64,000 nucleotides of DNA, taken from contig NZ_JAIVMF010000004.1 in the NCBI RefSeq assembly GCF_020176715.1, forward strand, positions 248,001 to 312,000. The letters are read 5' to 3'. Under the pieces are notes generated by a model, which was not told the origin of the DNA, ran no database searches, and saw nothing but the letters and a program-made list of their open reading frames with translations. The DNA comes from Stappia stellulata. GTDB taxonomy: Bacteria; Pseudomonadota; Alphaproteobacteria; Rhizobiales; Stappiaceae. This document shows positions 8,391 through 18,789 of this stretch, piece after piece (position 1 is the stretch's first letter; the number at the start of each line of letters is the position of its first letter). Position numbers and translations under genes: made by a program.

Positions 8391-9451
8391 GCATCGCAAA
8401 CAGCATTCAGACGACCGGCAACTCCCAGCTGACCGTCAGCGAATCTGGCAAGGAGCGCGAGCTCAAGGGGCCGGAGCGGGTGGCTGTCCTGTTGCTCGCG
8501 CTCGGCGAGAAGCACGGTCGCAAGATCTGGGAGAAGCTCGACGAGATGGAGGTCCGCGAGATCTCCGCCGCCATGTCGCGGCTCGGCCCGGTCACCCCGA
8601 AGATGCTTGAGGAGCTTTTCGTCGACTTCGTCAAGAAGATCTCGTCGAATGGCGCGCTCAACGGCAACGTCGACGTCACGGAGCGGCTGCTGTCCAGCTT
8701 CCTGCCGGGTGACCGCGTCAATGTGATCATGGAGGAAATCCGCGGACCGGCCGGCCGCAACATGTGGGAGAAGCTTTCCAACGTGCAGGAGAACGTTCTC
8801 GCCAACTACTTGAAGAACGAATACCCGCAGACGGTTGCCGTCGTGCTGTCGAAGATCGATCCCGACCATGCCGCCAAGGTCCTGGGCATCCTGCCGGAGG
8901 AGCTGGCGCTGGAGGTGATCTCGCGCATGCTGAAGATGGAAGCGATCCAGAAGGAGGTTCTGGAAAAGGTCGAACAGACGCTTCGCGTCGAGTTCATGTC
9001 CAATCTGACCAACACCTCGCGCCGCGACAGCCACGAGATGATGGCCGACATCTTCAACAATTTCGACCGGCAGACCGAGGCGCGCTTCCTGGCCGCGCTG
9101 GAAGAGGAAAACCGCGAATCCGCCGAGCGGATCAAGACGCTGATGTTCACCTTCGACGACCTGATGAAGCTCGATGCCGGCAGCTGTCAGACCCTGCTGC
9201 GCAGCGTCGAGAAGGACCGGCTGGCGATTGCGCTGAAGGGCGCGTCGGAAACCGTTCGCGACTTCTTCTTCGGCAACATGTCGTCGCGCGCGGCAAAGAT
9301 GATGCAGGACGACATGGAGGCGCTCGGCCCGATCCGGCTGCGCGATGTCGACGAAGCGCAGTCCGGAATGGTCGCAACCGCCAAGGATCTCGCCGCCAAG
9401 GGCGAGCTCATGCTCTCCAAGAGCAAGGGCGACGACGAAATCATCTACTGA
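8387..9451 (+). CDS. fliG: Flagellar motor switch protein FliG
   Basis: 354 aa, typical length. FliG joins the MS ring to the C ring and takes torque from MotA. Landmarks are [20 protein letters not shown] near the N-terminus, the middle-domain [19 protein letters not shown] (the EHPQ-like motif) and the C-terminal charged torque helix around [20 protein letters not shown]. It starts inside the fliF stop (ATGA overlap), indicating coupled translation. Confidence 0.96.
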   Translation: MSIANSIQTTGNSQLTVSESGKERELKGPERVAVLLLALGEKHGRKIWEKLDEMEVREISAAMSRLGPVTPKMLEELFVDFVKKISSNGALNGNVDVTERLLSSFLPGDRVNVIMEEIRGPAGRNMWEKLSNVQENVLANYLKNEYPQTVAVVLSKIDPDHAAKVLGILPEELALEVISRMLKMEAIQKEVLEKVEQTLRVEFMSNLTNTSRRDSHEMMADIFNNFDRQTEARFLAALEEENRESAERIKTLMFTFDDLMKLDAGSCQTLLRSVEKDRLAIALKGASETVRDFFFGNMSSRAAKMMQDDMEALGPIRLRDVDEAQSGMVATAKDLAAKGELMLSKSKGDDEIIY

Positions 9452-9466
9452 GTGGCCTGAAACCCG

Positions 9467-10201
9467 ATGATGACACGATTTGCGAGCACAGAAATGAAGG
9501 CCAACCGGTTCCTTTTCGACCGCAACTTCGCGGCGATCGACGTGACGCCCGAACGCGAGGCCGTCGAGGAGCCGGCTGTGCCGGAGGTTCCGATGATGTC
9601 CGTGGCGGACCACGAGGCGTTGCTTGCGGCCGCCGAGCAGGCGGCCTACGAGCGCGGCCGTGCGTCGCTGGCGCTGGAGCAGCAGCAGACCGACGAAGGT
9701 CGCCTCGCCGAGGAGACGCGGCGGCTGTCGGACGACATCTGCGCACTGATCGGCCAGTTGGACACCGATCAGGCGCGGCAGGAAAAGGACGCCGTCGCGC
9801 TGTCGTTTCTCGTCGCGCGCCGGATCTGCGCGCATCTGATCGCCCGCGAGCCGCTGGGCGAGATCATCGCGCTGATCTCGGAGTGCCTGGGGCCGCTGCG
9901 CCGGGCGCCGCATCTGGTGATCCGGGTCCGCGAGGGCGATCTGGAAGCGCTGAAGGCGAAGGTCGATCCGCTCGTGTCCGAAAAGGGCTTTGAGGGACGG
10001 GTCGTGTTTCTCGGCGAGCCGGACCTCGGCGCCGGCGACTGCCGCATCGAATGGGCCGACGGCGGCATCGTGCGCGACCGCCGCGCCATCGAGAAGCAGG
10101 TCGACCAGGCGGCGCGCCGCTATTTCGAGGGCCGGCGCTCGCCCGCCAGGCCCGGCAGTTCCGAAACCCAAGAAACCGCCGGGGAGCGGAGTGACCAATG
10201 A
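9467..10201 (+). CDS. fliH: FliH/FlbE-type flagellar assembly protein
   Basis: 244 aa. The position between fliG and fliN is that of flbE (fliH-like) in Caulobacter. The sequence is weakly conserved, as usual: an Ala/Glu-rich, probably coiled-coil N-terminal half (LLAAAEQAAYERGRASLAL), then an ATP-synthase-delta-like C-terminal half with CLGPLRRAPHLVIRVREGDL and GDCRIEWADGGIVRD, the latter typical of FliH. FliH anchors and regulates the export ATPase FliI. The start could instead be the ATG at 9494. It overlaps fliN by ATGA. Confidence 0.85.
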   Translation: MMTRFASTEMKANRFLFDRNFAAIDVTPEREAVEEPAVPEVPMMSVADHEALLAAAEQAAYERGRASLALEQQQTDEGRLAEETRRLSDDICALIGQLDTDQARQEKDAVALSFLVARRICAHLIAREPLGEIIALISECLGPLRRAPHLVIRVREGDLEALKAKVDPLVSEKGFEGRVVFLGEPDLGAGDCRIEWADGGIVRDRRAIEKQVDQAARRYFEGRRSPARPGSSETQETAGERSDQ

Positions 10202-10548
10202 GTGATACGGACGAAAACGTGCAGGAAAACGGATTGCCGCTCGCGGAGATGGGAAGCAAGGCCGGCGGGCGCGAGGAAGAGCGGGACTTCAGCCAAGCGC
10301 GCGGCGCGGCCGATCTGGAGGCCGTGTTCGACGTTCCGGTGCAGATTTCCGCAGTGCTCGGCCACTCCCGGATGCATGTGTCGGAGCTCTTGAAGCTTGC
10401 GCCCGGCACCTTGCTCAAGCTCGACCGCAAGGTCGGCGAAGCCATCGATATCTACGTCAACGACCGGCTGGTGGCCCGCGGCGAGGTTGTCCTCGTGGAG
10501 GACAAGCTCGGCGTCACCATGACGGAAATCATCAAGTCCGATCGCTGA
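10198..10548 (+). CDS. fliN: Flagellar motor switch protein FliN
   Basis: 116 aa. The SpoA (surface presentation) domain occupies residues 40-116: VFDVPVQISAVLGHSRM, LLKLAPGTLLKLDRKVGEAI, VNDRLVARGEVVLVEDKLGV. The N-terminal 40 residues are polar and variable. FliN builds the lower C ring, docking FliH/FliI and CheY-P. Its ATG overlaps the fliH stop and has GGAG upstream. Confidence 0.95.
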   Translation: MSDTDENVQENGLPLAEMGSKAGGREEERDFSQARGAADLEAVFDVPVQISAVLGHSRMHVSELLKLAPGTLLKLDRKVGEAIDIYVNDRLVARGEVVLVEDKLGVTMTEIIKSDR

Positions 10549-10567
10549 TCGGAACAGGAGAAGACCC

Positions 10568-11941
<1,374 letters not shown>

Positions 11942-11990
11942 GGCGGCGCGGCGGACGGACAGGAAACAGCGGTGTGAGTGAGGGCGGTCG

Positions 11991-14174
11991 ATGAGCGATG
12001 TGACGGCACGCGAGGGCGGTGATGCGGGTGTGCCCGCGCAGGTGCCCGGCGCCGCGCCCGCGCCTGGCCGTGCCAGCGCGGGTTTTGCCGCCTTCGGGCT
12101 GAACGTCTCTTCCATCTGGGATGCCATCCGCCGCGGCGAGATCGCGCTGGCGCTTGGCGTCATGGTCATTCTGGTCGTGCTGATCCTGCCGATGCCGGCG
12201 TTCATGCTCGACCTGTTCCTCGCCATCTCGATCATCTTTTCCGTGCTGATCCTGATGACCGGCCTGTTCATTCAAAAGCCGCTGGAATTTTCCTCCTTCC
12301 CGACGGTGCTGCTGATCGCCACCATGTTGCGGCTGGCGCTGAACCTGGCGTCCACGCGGCTGATCCTTGCCAACGGGCACGAGGGCACCGACGCCGCCGG
12401 CCAGGTCATCCAGGCCTTCGGCCATTTCGTGATGGGCGGCAATTTCATCATCGGCATCATCGTGTTCTCGATCCTGGTGATCGTGAACTTCGTGGTGATC
12501 ACCAAGGGTTCGGGGCGTATCGCGGAAGTCGCGGCACGCTTCACCCTCGATGCCATGCCCGGCAAGCAGATGGCGATCGACGCGGACCTGAGCGCGGGCC
12601 TCATCGACGAGACGACGGCGCGCACCCGCCGCCGCGAGCTGGAGGACGAAAGCACCTTCTTCGGCGCCATGGACGGCGCCTCGAAGTTCGTGCGTGGCGA
12701 CGCCATCGCCGGCCTGCTGATCACCTTCATCAACATCGTCGGCGGCATCATCATCGGCGTCGCGCAGATGGACCTCTCCTTCGGCGACGCGGCGACGACC
12801 TACACGCTGCTGACCATCGGCGACGGTCTGGTGTCGCAGATCCCGGCGCTGATCGTCTCCACGGCGGCCGGCCTTCTGGTGTCCAAGGCGGGCGTCTCCG
12901 GGTCCGCCGACAAGGCGCTCGCCAGGCAGCTCTCCGGCTACCCCAAGGCGCTTGGCATGTCGTCCTTCGTCATGGTGACGCTCGCCATGCTGCCGGGCAT
13001 TCCGATGCTGCCGTTCCTGAGCCTTGCCGGACTGTCGGGCTATCTGGCCTTCCGGGCCGGAAAATCGCACAAGGAGGTGGCCGACCAGGCCCAGGCGGCA
13101 GAGGTGGCGGCCGCCGCGCCGCCGCCGCCGGCGGAAGCGCCGATCACGGATTCGCTGAAGATGGACGAGCTGCGCATCGAGCTCGGCTATGCGCTGTTGT
13201 CGCTGATCAACGGGACGGGCGCGGAAAGCGACCAGCTGACCGAGCAGATCAAGGCGCTGCGCCGCCAGCTTGCCGCCGATCTCGGCATTCTCATGCCGCC
13301 GGTGCGCATCCTCGACAACATCCAGCTCGGCGCCAACGACTACGTCATCAAGGTCAAGGAAGTGGCCGCCGGCGAGGGTCAGCTCTATCCCGGCCATTTC
13401 ATGGTCATGGATCCGCATGGCGGGCAGGTCAAGCTGCCCGGACAGCACACGACCGAGCCGACCTTCGGCCTGCCGGCGACCTGGGTGGAGGCGCAATATC
13501 GCGAGGACGCGGCGCTGCGCGGCTATACGGTCGTCGATCCCGCGACCGTGCTTGCCACCCATCTCACCGAGACGATCCGTGGCAATGTCGCCGAACTGCT
13601 CACCTATGCCGACGTGCAGAAGCTGCTCAAGGAGATCACCGGCGAACAGGCGAAGCTGGTGGAGGATATCGTTCCGGGCCAGATCACAGTGTCCGGCATC
13701 CAGCGCGTGCTGCAGACGCTTCTGTCCGAGCGCATCTCGGTGCGCGACTTGGGCACGATCCTGGAAGGCATCGCCGAGGCGACCGGCTTCACCCGCAATC
13801 CGGCGACGATCGCGGAACATGTGCGCACCCGGCTGGCGCGGCAGATTTCCGCCGCCAACCAGGCGCCAGGCGGCTATCTGCCGCTGATCGCCATGTCGCC
13901 GCAGTGGGAGCAGGCCTTCATCGAGGCCATCGTCGGCGAGGGCGACGAGCGCTCGCTCGCCATGGCGCCGTCCAAGCTGCAGGAGTTCGTGCGGCTGGTG
14001 CGCGATGCGTTCGAGCAGGCGGCGCAGGCGGGCGAGGTTCCCGTCCTCCTGACCTCGCCGCAGACGCGGCCCTTCGTGCGCTCCATCGTCGAGCGCTTCC
14101 GCGCCCACACCACGGTGATGAGCCAGAACGAGGTGCATTCGCGCACCAGGCTGAAGACGGTCGGAACGGTTTAG
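11991..14174 (+). CDS. flhA: Flagellar export gate protein FlhA
   Basis: 727 aa, full length for an alphaproteobacterial FlhA. An N-terminal membrane domain of about eight segments (to about residue 360) includes the conserved loop with ATMLRLALNLASTRLIL and the cytoplasmic FHIPEP-region stretch AARFTLDAMPGKQMAIDADL. A soluble nonameric C-terminal domain follows, binding export chaperones. It is the last gene of the operon. The last ~47 codons are repeated, diverged, at 17381-17522. fliR or flhB, often nearby, are absent. Confidence 0.96.
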   Translation: MSDVTAREGGDAGVPAQVPGAAPAPGRASAGFAAFGLNVSSIWDAIRRGEIALALGVMVILVVLILPMPAFMLDLFLAISIIFSVLILMTGLFIQKPLEFSSFPTVLLIATMLRLALNLASTRLILANGHEGTDAAGQVIQAFGHFVMGGNFIIGIIVFSILVIVNFVVITKGSGRIAEVAARFTLDAMPGKQMAIDADLSAGLIDETTARTRRRELEDESTFFGAMDGASKFVRGDAIAGLLITFINIVGGIIIGVAQMDLSFGDAATTYTLLTIGDGLVSQIPALIVSTAAGLLVSKAGVSGSADKALARQLSGYPKALGMSSFVMVTLAMLPGIPMLPFLSLAGLSGYLAFRAGKSHKEVADQAQAAEVAAAAPPPPAEAPITDSLKMDELRIELGYALLSLINGTGAESDQLTEQIKALRRQLAADLGILMPPVRILDNIQLGANDYVIKVKEVAAGEGQLYPGHFMVMDPHGGQVKLPGQHTTEPTFGLPATWVEAQYREDAALRGYTVVDPATVLATHLTETIRGNVAELLTYADVQKLLKEITGEQAKLVEDIVPGQITVSGIQRVLQTLLSERISVRDLGTILEGIAEATGFTRNPATIAEHVRTRLARQISAANQAPGGYLPLIAMSPQWEQAFIEAIVGEGDERSLAMAPSKLQEFVRLVRDAFEQAAQAGEVPVLLTSPQTRPFVRSIVERFRAHTTVMSQNEVHSRTRLKTVGTV

Positions 14175-14328
14175 GGAGCGGTCGTCCTAGCCTCAGGGCC
14201 TTGCGCTGCGGCTTGCGGATGACCGGTGAGCCGATCCCGTCGCTCGCGGCGGGTTCGACAGGGCCGACACCGGCAATCTGGCGGAGGAATGCGTTGATCG
14301 TCGCGGCTTTTGGAGTTTGCGAGGATTG

Positions 14329-14361
14329 CCGCGAGATCGAGGCTTTCGCATGATCTCGCGG
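14329..14361. repeat. 10-bp perfect inverted repeat after flhA
   Basis: CCGCGAGATC and GATCTCGCGG are separated by 13 bp, in the 249-bp gap between the convergent flhA and chemoreceptor genes. There is no T-run on either strand, so it is at best a weak bidirectional terminator or a regulator site. Confidence 0.5.
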
Positions 14362-14423
14362 CCCACCGTTGGCCCGCCGATGGACGTGGCCCACTCCGCG
14401 CAGTCAGGTCGCGGTCACTGCCG

Positions 14424-16103
14424 TCAGGCAGCTTTTACGCCTGCCAGGAACCGGTCGACGATTTCGGACAGTCTTTCGGCTTCTGTCGCCACATCCTTCG
14501 AGTATCCCATGACGCTTTGCGATGTTTCCAGGGTCGACCTGACATCGTCGGACACCTGACCCGCCGCTTCGGATACTTCCTGTGTTTTTCCGGAGACACT
14601 GGTGACATTGCGATTTATTTCTTGTGTCGACGCGCTTTGTTCTTCGATCGAAGCGACGATCCCGACCGTAAATTCATTGACCTTCGCGATTGTCCCGGAA
14701 ATCACCTTGATCGCTGAAACGGCGTCGGATGTCTGCGTTTGAATCCCTTCGACCTGGCTTCTGATTTCATCGGTTGCCTTTGCCGTCTGCTCTGCCAGTT
14801 CCTTGACTTCCGCAGCGACGACGGCAAATCCGCGACCGGCTTCGCCAGCCCGGGCAGCTTCGATCGTTGCATTCAGCGCAAGGAGGTTGGTTTGTTCGGC
14901 AATCGCCTGGATCAGGCTGACCACGTCGCCGATCTTGCCGGCAGCTTCGGACAGACCGGAAATCTTCTGATCCGTTTCCCGTGTTTCCGAATCGGCGTTT
15001 TGAACCAGGTCTTTGACATTGGATATCTGCTGTTCGATTTCGGCGATGGAGGCGGACATTTGTTCGCTGGCAGCAGCCAGCGCTTCGACGTTGTCTGCCG
15101 CGGAGGAGGACCTCTCGGCCGCCAGAATCGTGCGTTCGGCTGTCTTGCCAGACACATCGCACATGGTCGTCGCGGCAGACTGCAGTTGTCCGGAGTTCGT
15201 GCTGAAGACATCGAGACACTGACCCGAAACAACCCGGAATTCTTCGATCAGGTCTTCAACCCGCTTCTGCCGTTCCGCCTCGCTGACACGCGCGGTTTCG
15301 CGTTCGGACGACAAGCGGTTGCGCTCGATCAGGTTGTCCTTGAACACGATCAGAGCGTTCAGCAAATCGCCGACTTCATCCTTGCGGCCGTCGTTGGAGA
15401 GGTCCACCGAAGTATTTCCCTTGGCAAGACTGGCGGTGGATCTGGCCAGCAGTTTGATCGGCCTTGCCACAAGCGCGAAGTTGATCCATCCGAAAATGGC
15501 AGCGAACGTCAGAAACACGGCGCCGCCAAAAACGGCGACGTTTTTCATCAAGGCAAGTTTTTCGGCTTGTTCGCTCGCCAGTGTCTTGAGCTCTTCGGCC
15601 AGCAGTCCGCGAACACGCGCATGCGTATCGTAGACGACTTGCAGAGACCGGTCGCCCTCGCCGGTGGCCTCAATCGCCTTGGCCAGTTCGACTGTGCGGG
15701 AGTTGCGCATGTAGTCGATCTGCTGAAGGGCATACTCCCTGTACCAAGCATCCCACTCCCCTCGCAGCTGTGACAGGGATGCTGTCTGGCTCGCCCCTCC
15801 GGCCTGCAGTTGTTGGTTCAACGTTTCAAAGGTCGCGTTGATCACGTCCGCAGCCTTGTCGACCTCGCCAACCCATTTCCGGTCGCCCGACAACATGAAG
15901 TTCTTCAAGGATGTTGCCTGATATGAGATCTCCGCCTTGAGAACCTGGTTGGCAACGACCGAGGCGTTTACCTTTTCGTAGCGTTTGACCGAGTCGTTCG
16001 CTCCATCTGCGGAAAGGAACATGAACAAGCAGACGACAACGCCGGTCGCTGCCATGAGACTGTAGGACAAGAGTCCCTTAGACGAGATCGACAAGTTCTT
16101 CAT
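14424..16103 (-). CDS. Methyl-accepting chemotaxis protein (4-helix/CHASE3-like sensor)
   Basis: 559 aa. A transmembrane segment lies at about residues 12-30, a helical periplasmic domain at 31-188 (CHASE3 or 4-helix-bundle type, with no Cache fold visible), a second segment at about 190-210, then HAMP (IKLLARSTASLAKG...GRKDEVGDL) and the signalling coiled coil. The hairpin tip [20 protein letters not shown] is intact. There is no C-terminal CheR/CheB pentapeptide. It lies 17 bp downstream of the exported sensor gene, so the two form an operon. Its G+C is visibly lower than that of the flanking genes, and the pair lies between flhA and a copy of the flhA 3' end, suggesting acquisition. Confidence 0.93.
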   Translation of the reverse strand: MKNLSISSKGLLSYSLMAATGVVVCLFMFLSADGANDSVKRYEKVNASVVANQVLKAEISYQATSLKNFMLSGDRKWVGEVDKAADVINATFETLNQQLQAGGASQTASLSQLRGEWDAWYREYALQQIDYMRNSRTVELAKAIEATGEGDRSLQVVYDTHARVRGLLAEELKTLASEQAEKLALMKNVAVFGGAVFLTFAAIFGWINFALVARPIKLLARSTASLAKGNTSVDLSNDGRKDEVGDLLNALIVFKDNLIERNRLSSERETARVSEAERQKRVEDLIEEFRVVSGQCLDVFSTNSGQLQSAATTMCDVSGKTAERTILAAERSSSAADNVEALAAASEQMSASIAEIEQQISNVKDLVQNADSETRETDQKISGLSEAAGKIGDVVSLIQAIAEQTNLLALNATIEAARAGEAGRGFAVVAAEVKELAEQTAKATDEIRSQVEGIQTQTSDAVSAIKVISGTIAKVNEFTVGIVASIEEQSASTQEINRNVTSVSGKTQEVSEAAGQVSDDVRSTLETSQSVMGYSKDVATEAERLSEIVDRFLAGVKAA

Positions 16104-16120
16104 GTGTCTGGCCCTGAACG

Positions 16121-16738
16121 TTATTGCGCGAACTGCTGACGCCGGGTCAGCTCGGTCAAATTCACTTCGATGGTCGCAGCTCCGATCGGCTGCCCCGTCT
16201 CAGGATGGCTTAGGGTGAAGTTGAGCTGGGTGTGCCAGATGCCGTATTCGCTGTTCCACTCAGCCTCATCGACAAAGACTGCATCCGTTCCGACAAGAAA
16301 CGTCTTTTGGAATTTTGCCTCGTCGCCTTGCCAGTAATCACTGGTGATCTGCGACTGGCCGACGTTCAGGCCGTATCTGTCCATGACGATTATCTCGAGG
16401 ATCGCGCCGCGCGATTCAGCCTGTATCCTCGTGAGATACGCCGACAACGGATTGGACAGTGTCGCCGCGACAAGCGGCTGATCTGTCCTTGCCCGTTCCT
16501 GGACCCATTGCTCGTCAAGGAGTTTGATTTCATCCTCCTGAAGGCTCTCGTACTTTCGATTCTGGTTTGAAACCATGAGTTGCACGACATCGTGACCAAC
16601 CAGGTCGATCATCTTCCCCATTGTGATTGGGTCGAGCAAACCGGAGGCATCAGGTGCCGTGCCAGCGCCGAGGGCATCGGCTTCGCCTGAAAAAACGAGA
16701 CAAAACAACAATCCGAATGAAGCGCTCCTCATGAGCAT
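16121..16738 (-). CDS. Exported Cache/PDC-like sensor protein, chemoreceptor partner
   Basis: 205 aa. An N-terminal signal peptide is visible (FGLLFCLVFSGEADALG). The rest looks like one PDC/Cache-like domain with the blocks MDRYGLNVGQSQITSDYWQG and VGTDAVFVDEAEWNSEYG; no other domain or anchor is seen. It is clearly related to the 58205-58777 protein, which has the same GLNVGQS...TSDYWQGDE block and also precedes a chemoreceptor gene. I infer a detached periplasmic ligand-sensing subunit for the co-transcribed receptor. Ligand unknown. AAGAGGTGC precedes the ATG. Confidence 0.85.
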   Translation of the reverse strand: MLMRSASFGLLFCLVFSGEADALGAGTAPDASGLLDPITMGKMIDLVGHDVVQLMVSNQNRKYESLQEDEIKLLDEQWVQERARTDQPLVAATLSNPLSAYLTRIQAESRGAILEIIVMDRYGLNVGQSQITSDYWQGDEAKFQKTFLVGTDAVFVDEAEWNSEYGIWHTQLNFTLSHPETGQPIGAATIEVNLTELTRRQQFAQ

Positions 16739-17380
16739 GCACCTCTTGAAACTACCCTCATAAATTGCATTTTGAATAAAAAAGTCCTAACTGTTTCTTA
16801 ATGTGGAGTCTTAATTCAATATAGTTTTATATATTATTACAAATGACAATATTGTATTTGAGTGTTATTATTTTGAGTATGTAAAATTCACGATAACCTT
16901 ACGGCATGATTCGGCTGTGGCAGCTTTGTGGATTGTTCGCCCGGGCAAGGTCGGGAGGTCGGGGTTGCAATACGCCGTCTTTCCGCCCGCAGCGCCGGGG
17001 ACAGACATTCACAAGCCTGCGCGCGTTGCGCCGTCGGCTCGAGCGGTGAGGATTGGAAGAATTGAAGAGGACGACTGGTCGGTCCGCCGGGCAGCGACAT
17101 CGTCCGGAGTGTCTCGACGCACGACCGATCGCAGGTACGCCCACGACCCCCGGGGGCGGGCAAGGCGGGGCTGTCGGACCGATCCTCGCGACCCTATTCC
17201 TGTTCGCAGGGCATGCAGACCCTTGCGGTTGAGTGCATCGAATGCCTGCGCCATCACCCGGTCCGACGCTTGCGTGAATGGCCGGACACAATGGCCGGAC
17301 ACAATGGCCGCAGGGCGCCAAGCTACCCGGCTTCAACAGCTAGGACGAAGACCATCCCCGAATACATGCGTTGCGGCCGG
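16739..17380. other. AT-rich leader and unassigned DNA of the inserted segment
   Basis: 16739-16910 is strikingly AT-rich for this genome and should hold the promoter of the sensor-chemoreceptor operon. From 16910 to 17380 composition returns to high G+C, but no frame looks coding on either strand. A 13-bp unit AATGGCCGGACAC is repeated head-to-tail from 17277, with a partial third copy. This looks like decayed or junction sequence. Confidence 0.5.
16787..16801 (-). promoter_or_regulatory. CtrA-like box upstream of the sensor-MCP operon
   Basis: In the gene direction the site reads TTAA-GAAACAG-TTAG, seven of eight matches to TTAA-N7-TTAA, about 50 bp before the sensor start. The surrounding DNA is AT-rich, so a chance match is more likely than at the other boxes. 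Confidence 0.45.
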
Positions 17381-17522
17381 CAAGGTTCCGGTGCTCTTGA
17401 CCTCGCCGCAGACCCGGCCCTTCATGCGCTCCATCGTCGAGCGCTTCCGCGCCCATACCACGGTGATGAGCCGGAACGAGGTGCATGCCCGCACCAGGCT
17501 GAAGACGGCCGGAACGGCTAGG
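17381..17522 (+). pseudogene. Diverged duplicate of the flhA 3' end
   Basis: About 140 bp align without gaps until the last codons with flhA 14031-14174, with roughly a dozen substitutions (about 91% identity by eye). The encoded fragment VPVLLTSPQTRPFMRSIVER matches the FlhA C-terminus, followed by RFRAHTTVMSRNEVHARTRL. Relative to flhA one base is lost at the stop, so the frame reads through. No upstream flhA sequence is present. It is non-functional alone and marks the right end of the inserted segment, like the repeats left by integration or recombination at a gene 3' end. Confidence 0.85.
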
Positions 17523-17570
17523 CCAGTTGCTGCCGCGTCATCGACGGTCTTCCGCGGGAGGCCGCAATGA

Positions 17571-18602
17571 TCATATCTGCGCCGGCGCGTTGACCGCGAC
17601 CTCGCCGACCGGACGCCAGATGTGGCGTTTCTTCAGGTATTTTTCCTTTGCATCCGACAGCGCCATGAACAGCTCCAGCTCGCGGCCGCGCAGGCCCGGC
17701 AGGGATTTGGGGTCCAGGCCGGTCCAGGGGAGAAACGGGTTGCGGCGCATGTGCCAGTGCAATTCGCAGCGCAGGGTCGGCCGGTCGGAGGGCGCGCGTC
17801 CGTGAAAGGCGAAAGTGTCGGCGACGATCAGCGTATTGGCCGGCACCGTCATGCGGACCGGCGCGGGCAGACCCAGGGCCGACAGATCCTCCGGGCGCAC
17901 CCGGAACGAGCCGCTCGCATGGTGGCTGTCGCGATCCGCGGCCGCCGACAGGGAACACGCATGCTGCCAGTCGAGCCGCTCCGGCGTCAGCCGATGCGAC
18001 CCCGGCACGAAGCAGAACGGCCCGTCATCCTCGCCGACGTCCTGGAGAAAAAGCCAGGCTTTCGAGGTGGCGTGAAACGTGTCGGAATGGACATTCGTCT
18101 GCGGGTCCACGGCCTTTGAGGGAGCGGCGATGACCGTCTGGAAAAAGCCCAGCGGCTCCCCGCCCTGCGAGGCGGCGTAGCGGATCTGGGCAAGGGCACG
18201 CGGGTCGCGCAGCGTGCGTGCGATCGCGGGATGACGCGCCAGCACGGCGGGCGGCAAGGGCACCATGCGGGTGACCGTGGGCCCCTGACGCATTTCGCGC
18301 GCCTCGAACCGCCTTTCGAAGGCGGCCTTGCGCAAGGCTTCGAAATCGTCCCTTGGCAGAAAATCCTTTGTGAGGAAGTAGCCGTTGTCGTCGAACGCGC
18401 GGCGGTCTGCGTCCGACAGGCCGGCGGCGAGGCGCGCGCGCCGGGCCGCCGCCATTCTCGCCGCCAGTTTCACGCGGGCGCGGTGGAGGCCCAGCCGGTT
18501 GAGATACGGGCTGCCAAGAACCGGGTTCTTGCGCAGCGACTTCTGCGTGCCGGCGATGCCGAAAAGCCAGAACGGCAGTTTCAGATACTCTTGAGGTTTC
18601 AT
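17571..18602 (-). CDS. Phytanoyl-CoA dioxygenase family protein
   Basis: 343 aa. Fe(II)/2-oxoglutarate oxygenase of the PhyH fold. The iron-binding H-x-D is seen in TNVHSDTFHATSKAW, with the distal His in TFAFHGRAPSDRPTLR followed by the probable 2-oxoglutarate-binding Arg. GPFCFVPGSHRL is a typical PhyH strand. The substrate cannot be told; the family hydroxylates diverse lipids and small molecules. It is a single gene with no clear operon partner. Confidence 0.85.
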   Translation of the reverse strand: MKPQEYLKLPFWLFGIAGTQKSLRKNPVLGSPYLNRLGLHRARVKLAARMAAARRARLAAGLSDADRRAFDDNGYFLTKDFLPRDDFEALRKAAFERRFEAREMRQGPTVTRMVPLPPAVLARHPAIARTLRDPRALAQIRYAASQGGEPLGFFQTVIAAPSKAVDPQTNVHSDTFHATSKAWLFLQDVGEDDGPFCFVPGSHRLTPERLDWQHACSLSAAADRDSHHASGSFRVRPEDLSALGLPAPVRMTVPANTLIVADTFAFHGRAPSDRPTLRCELHWHMRRNPFLPWTGLDPKSLPGLRGRELELFMALSDAKEKYLKKRHIWRPVGEVAVNAPAQI

Positions 18603-18789
18603 CCGCCGGTGGTCCTCACCTGGTGCCCCTTGCTGGCATGGCTGCCGGTCCGCGCGGCATTATTGGCGCGCGCGCATCGCCCGGTCCAGCCGGAAGTGCG
18701 GAAAGCGCGCCCCCAGCAATCGGCGTTGCGCTTCCCCGACAGCCGGATTGCTGTCGCCGGAAAGGTTCGAAAGGCCTGAGCGGGATGGA

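Noticed and set aside
16899-17336. Open frames on both strands in the segment before the flhA fragment
   Set aside because: They lack ribosome sites and domains and have shadow-like composition; one reads into the flhA fragment only because of the lost base at its stop.
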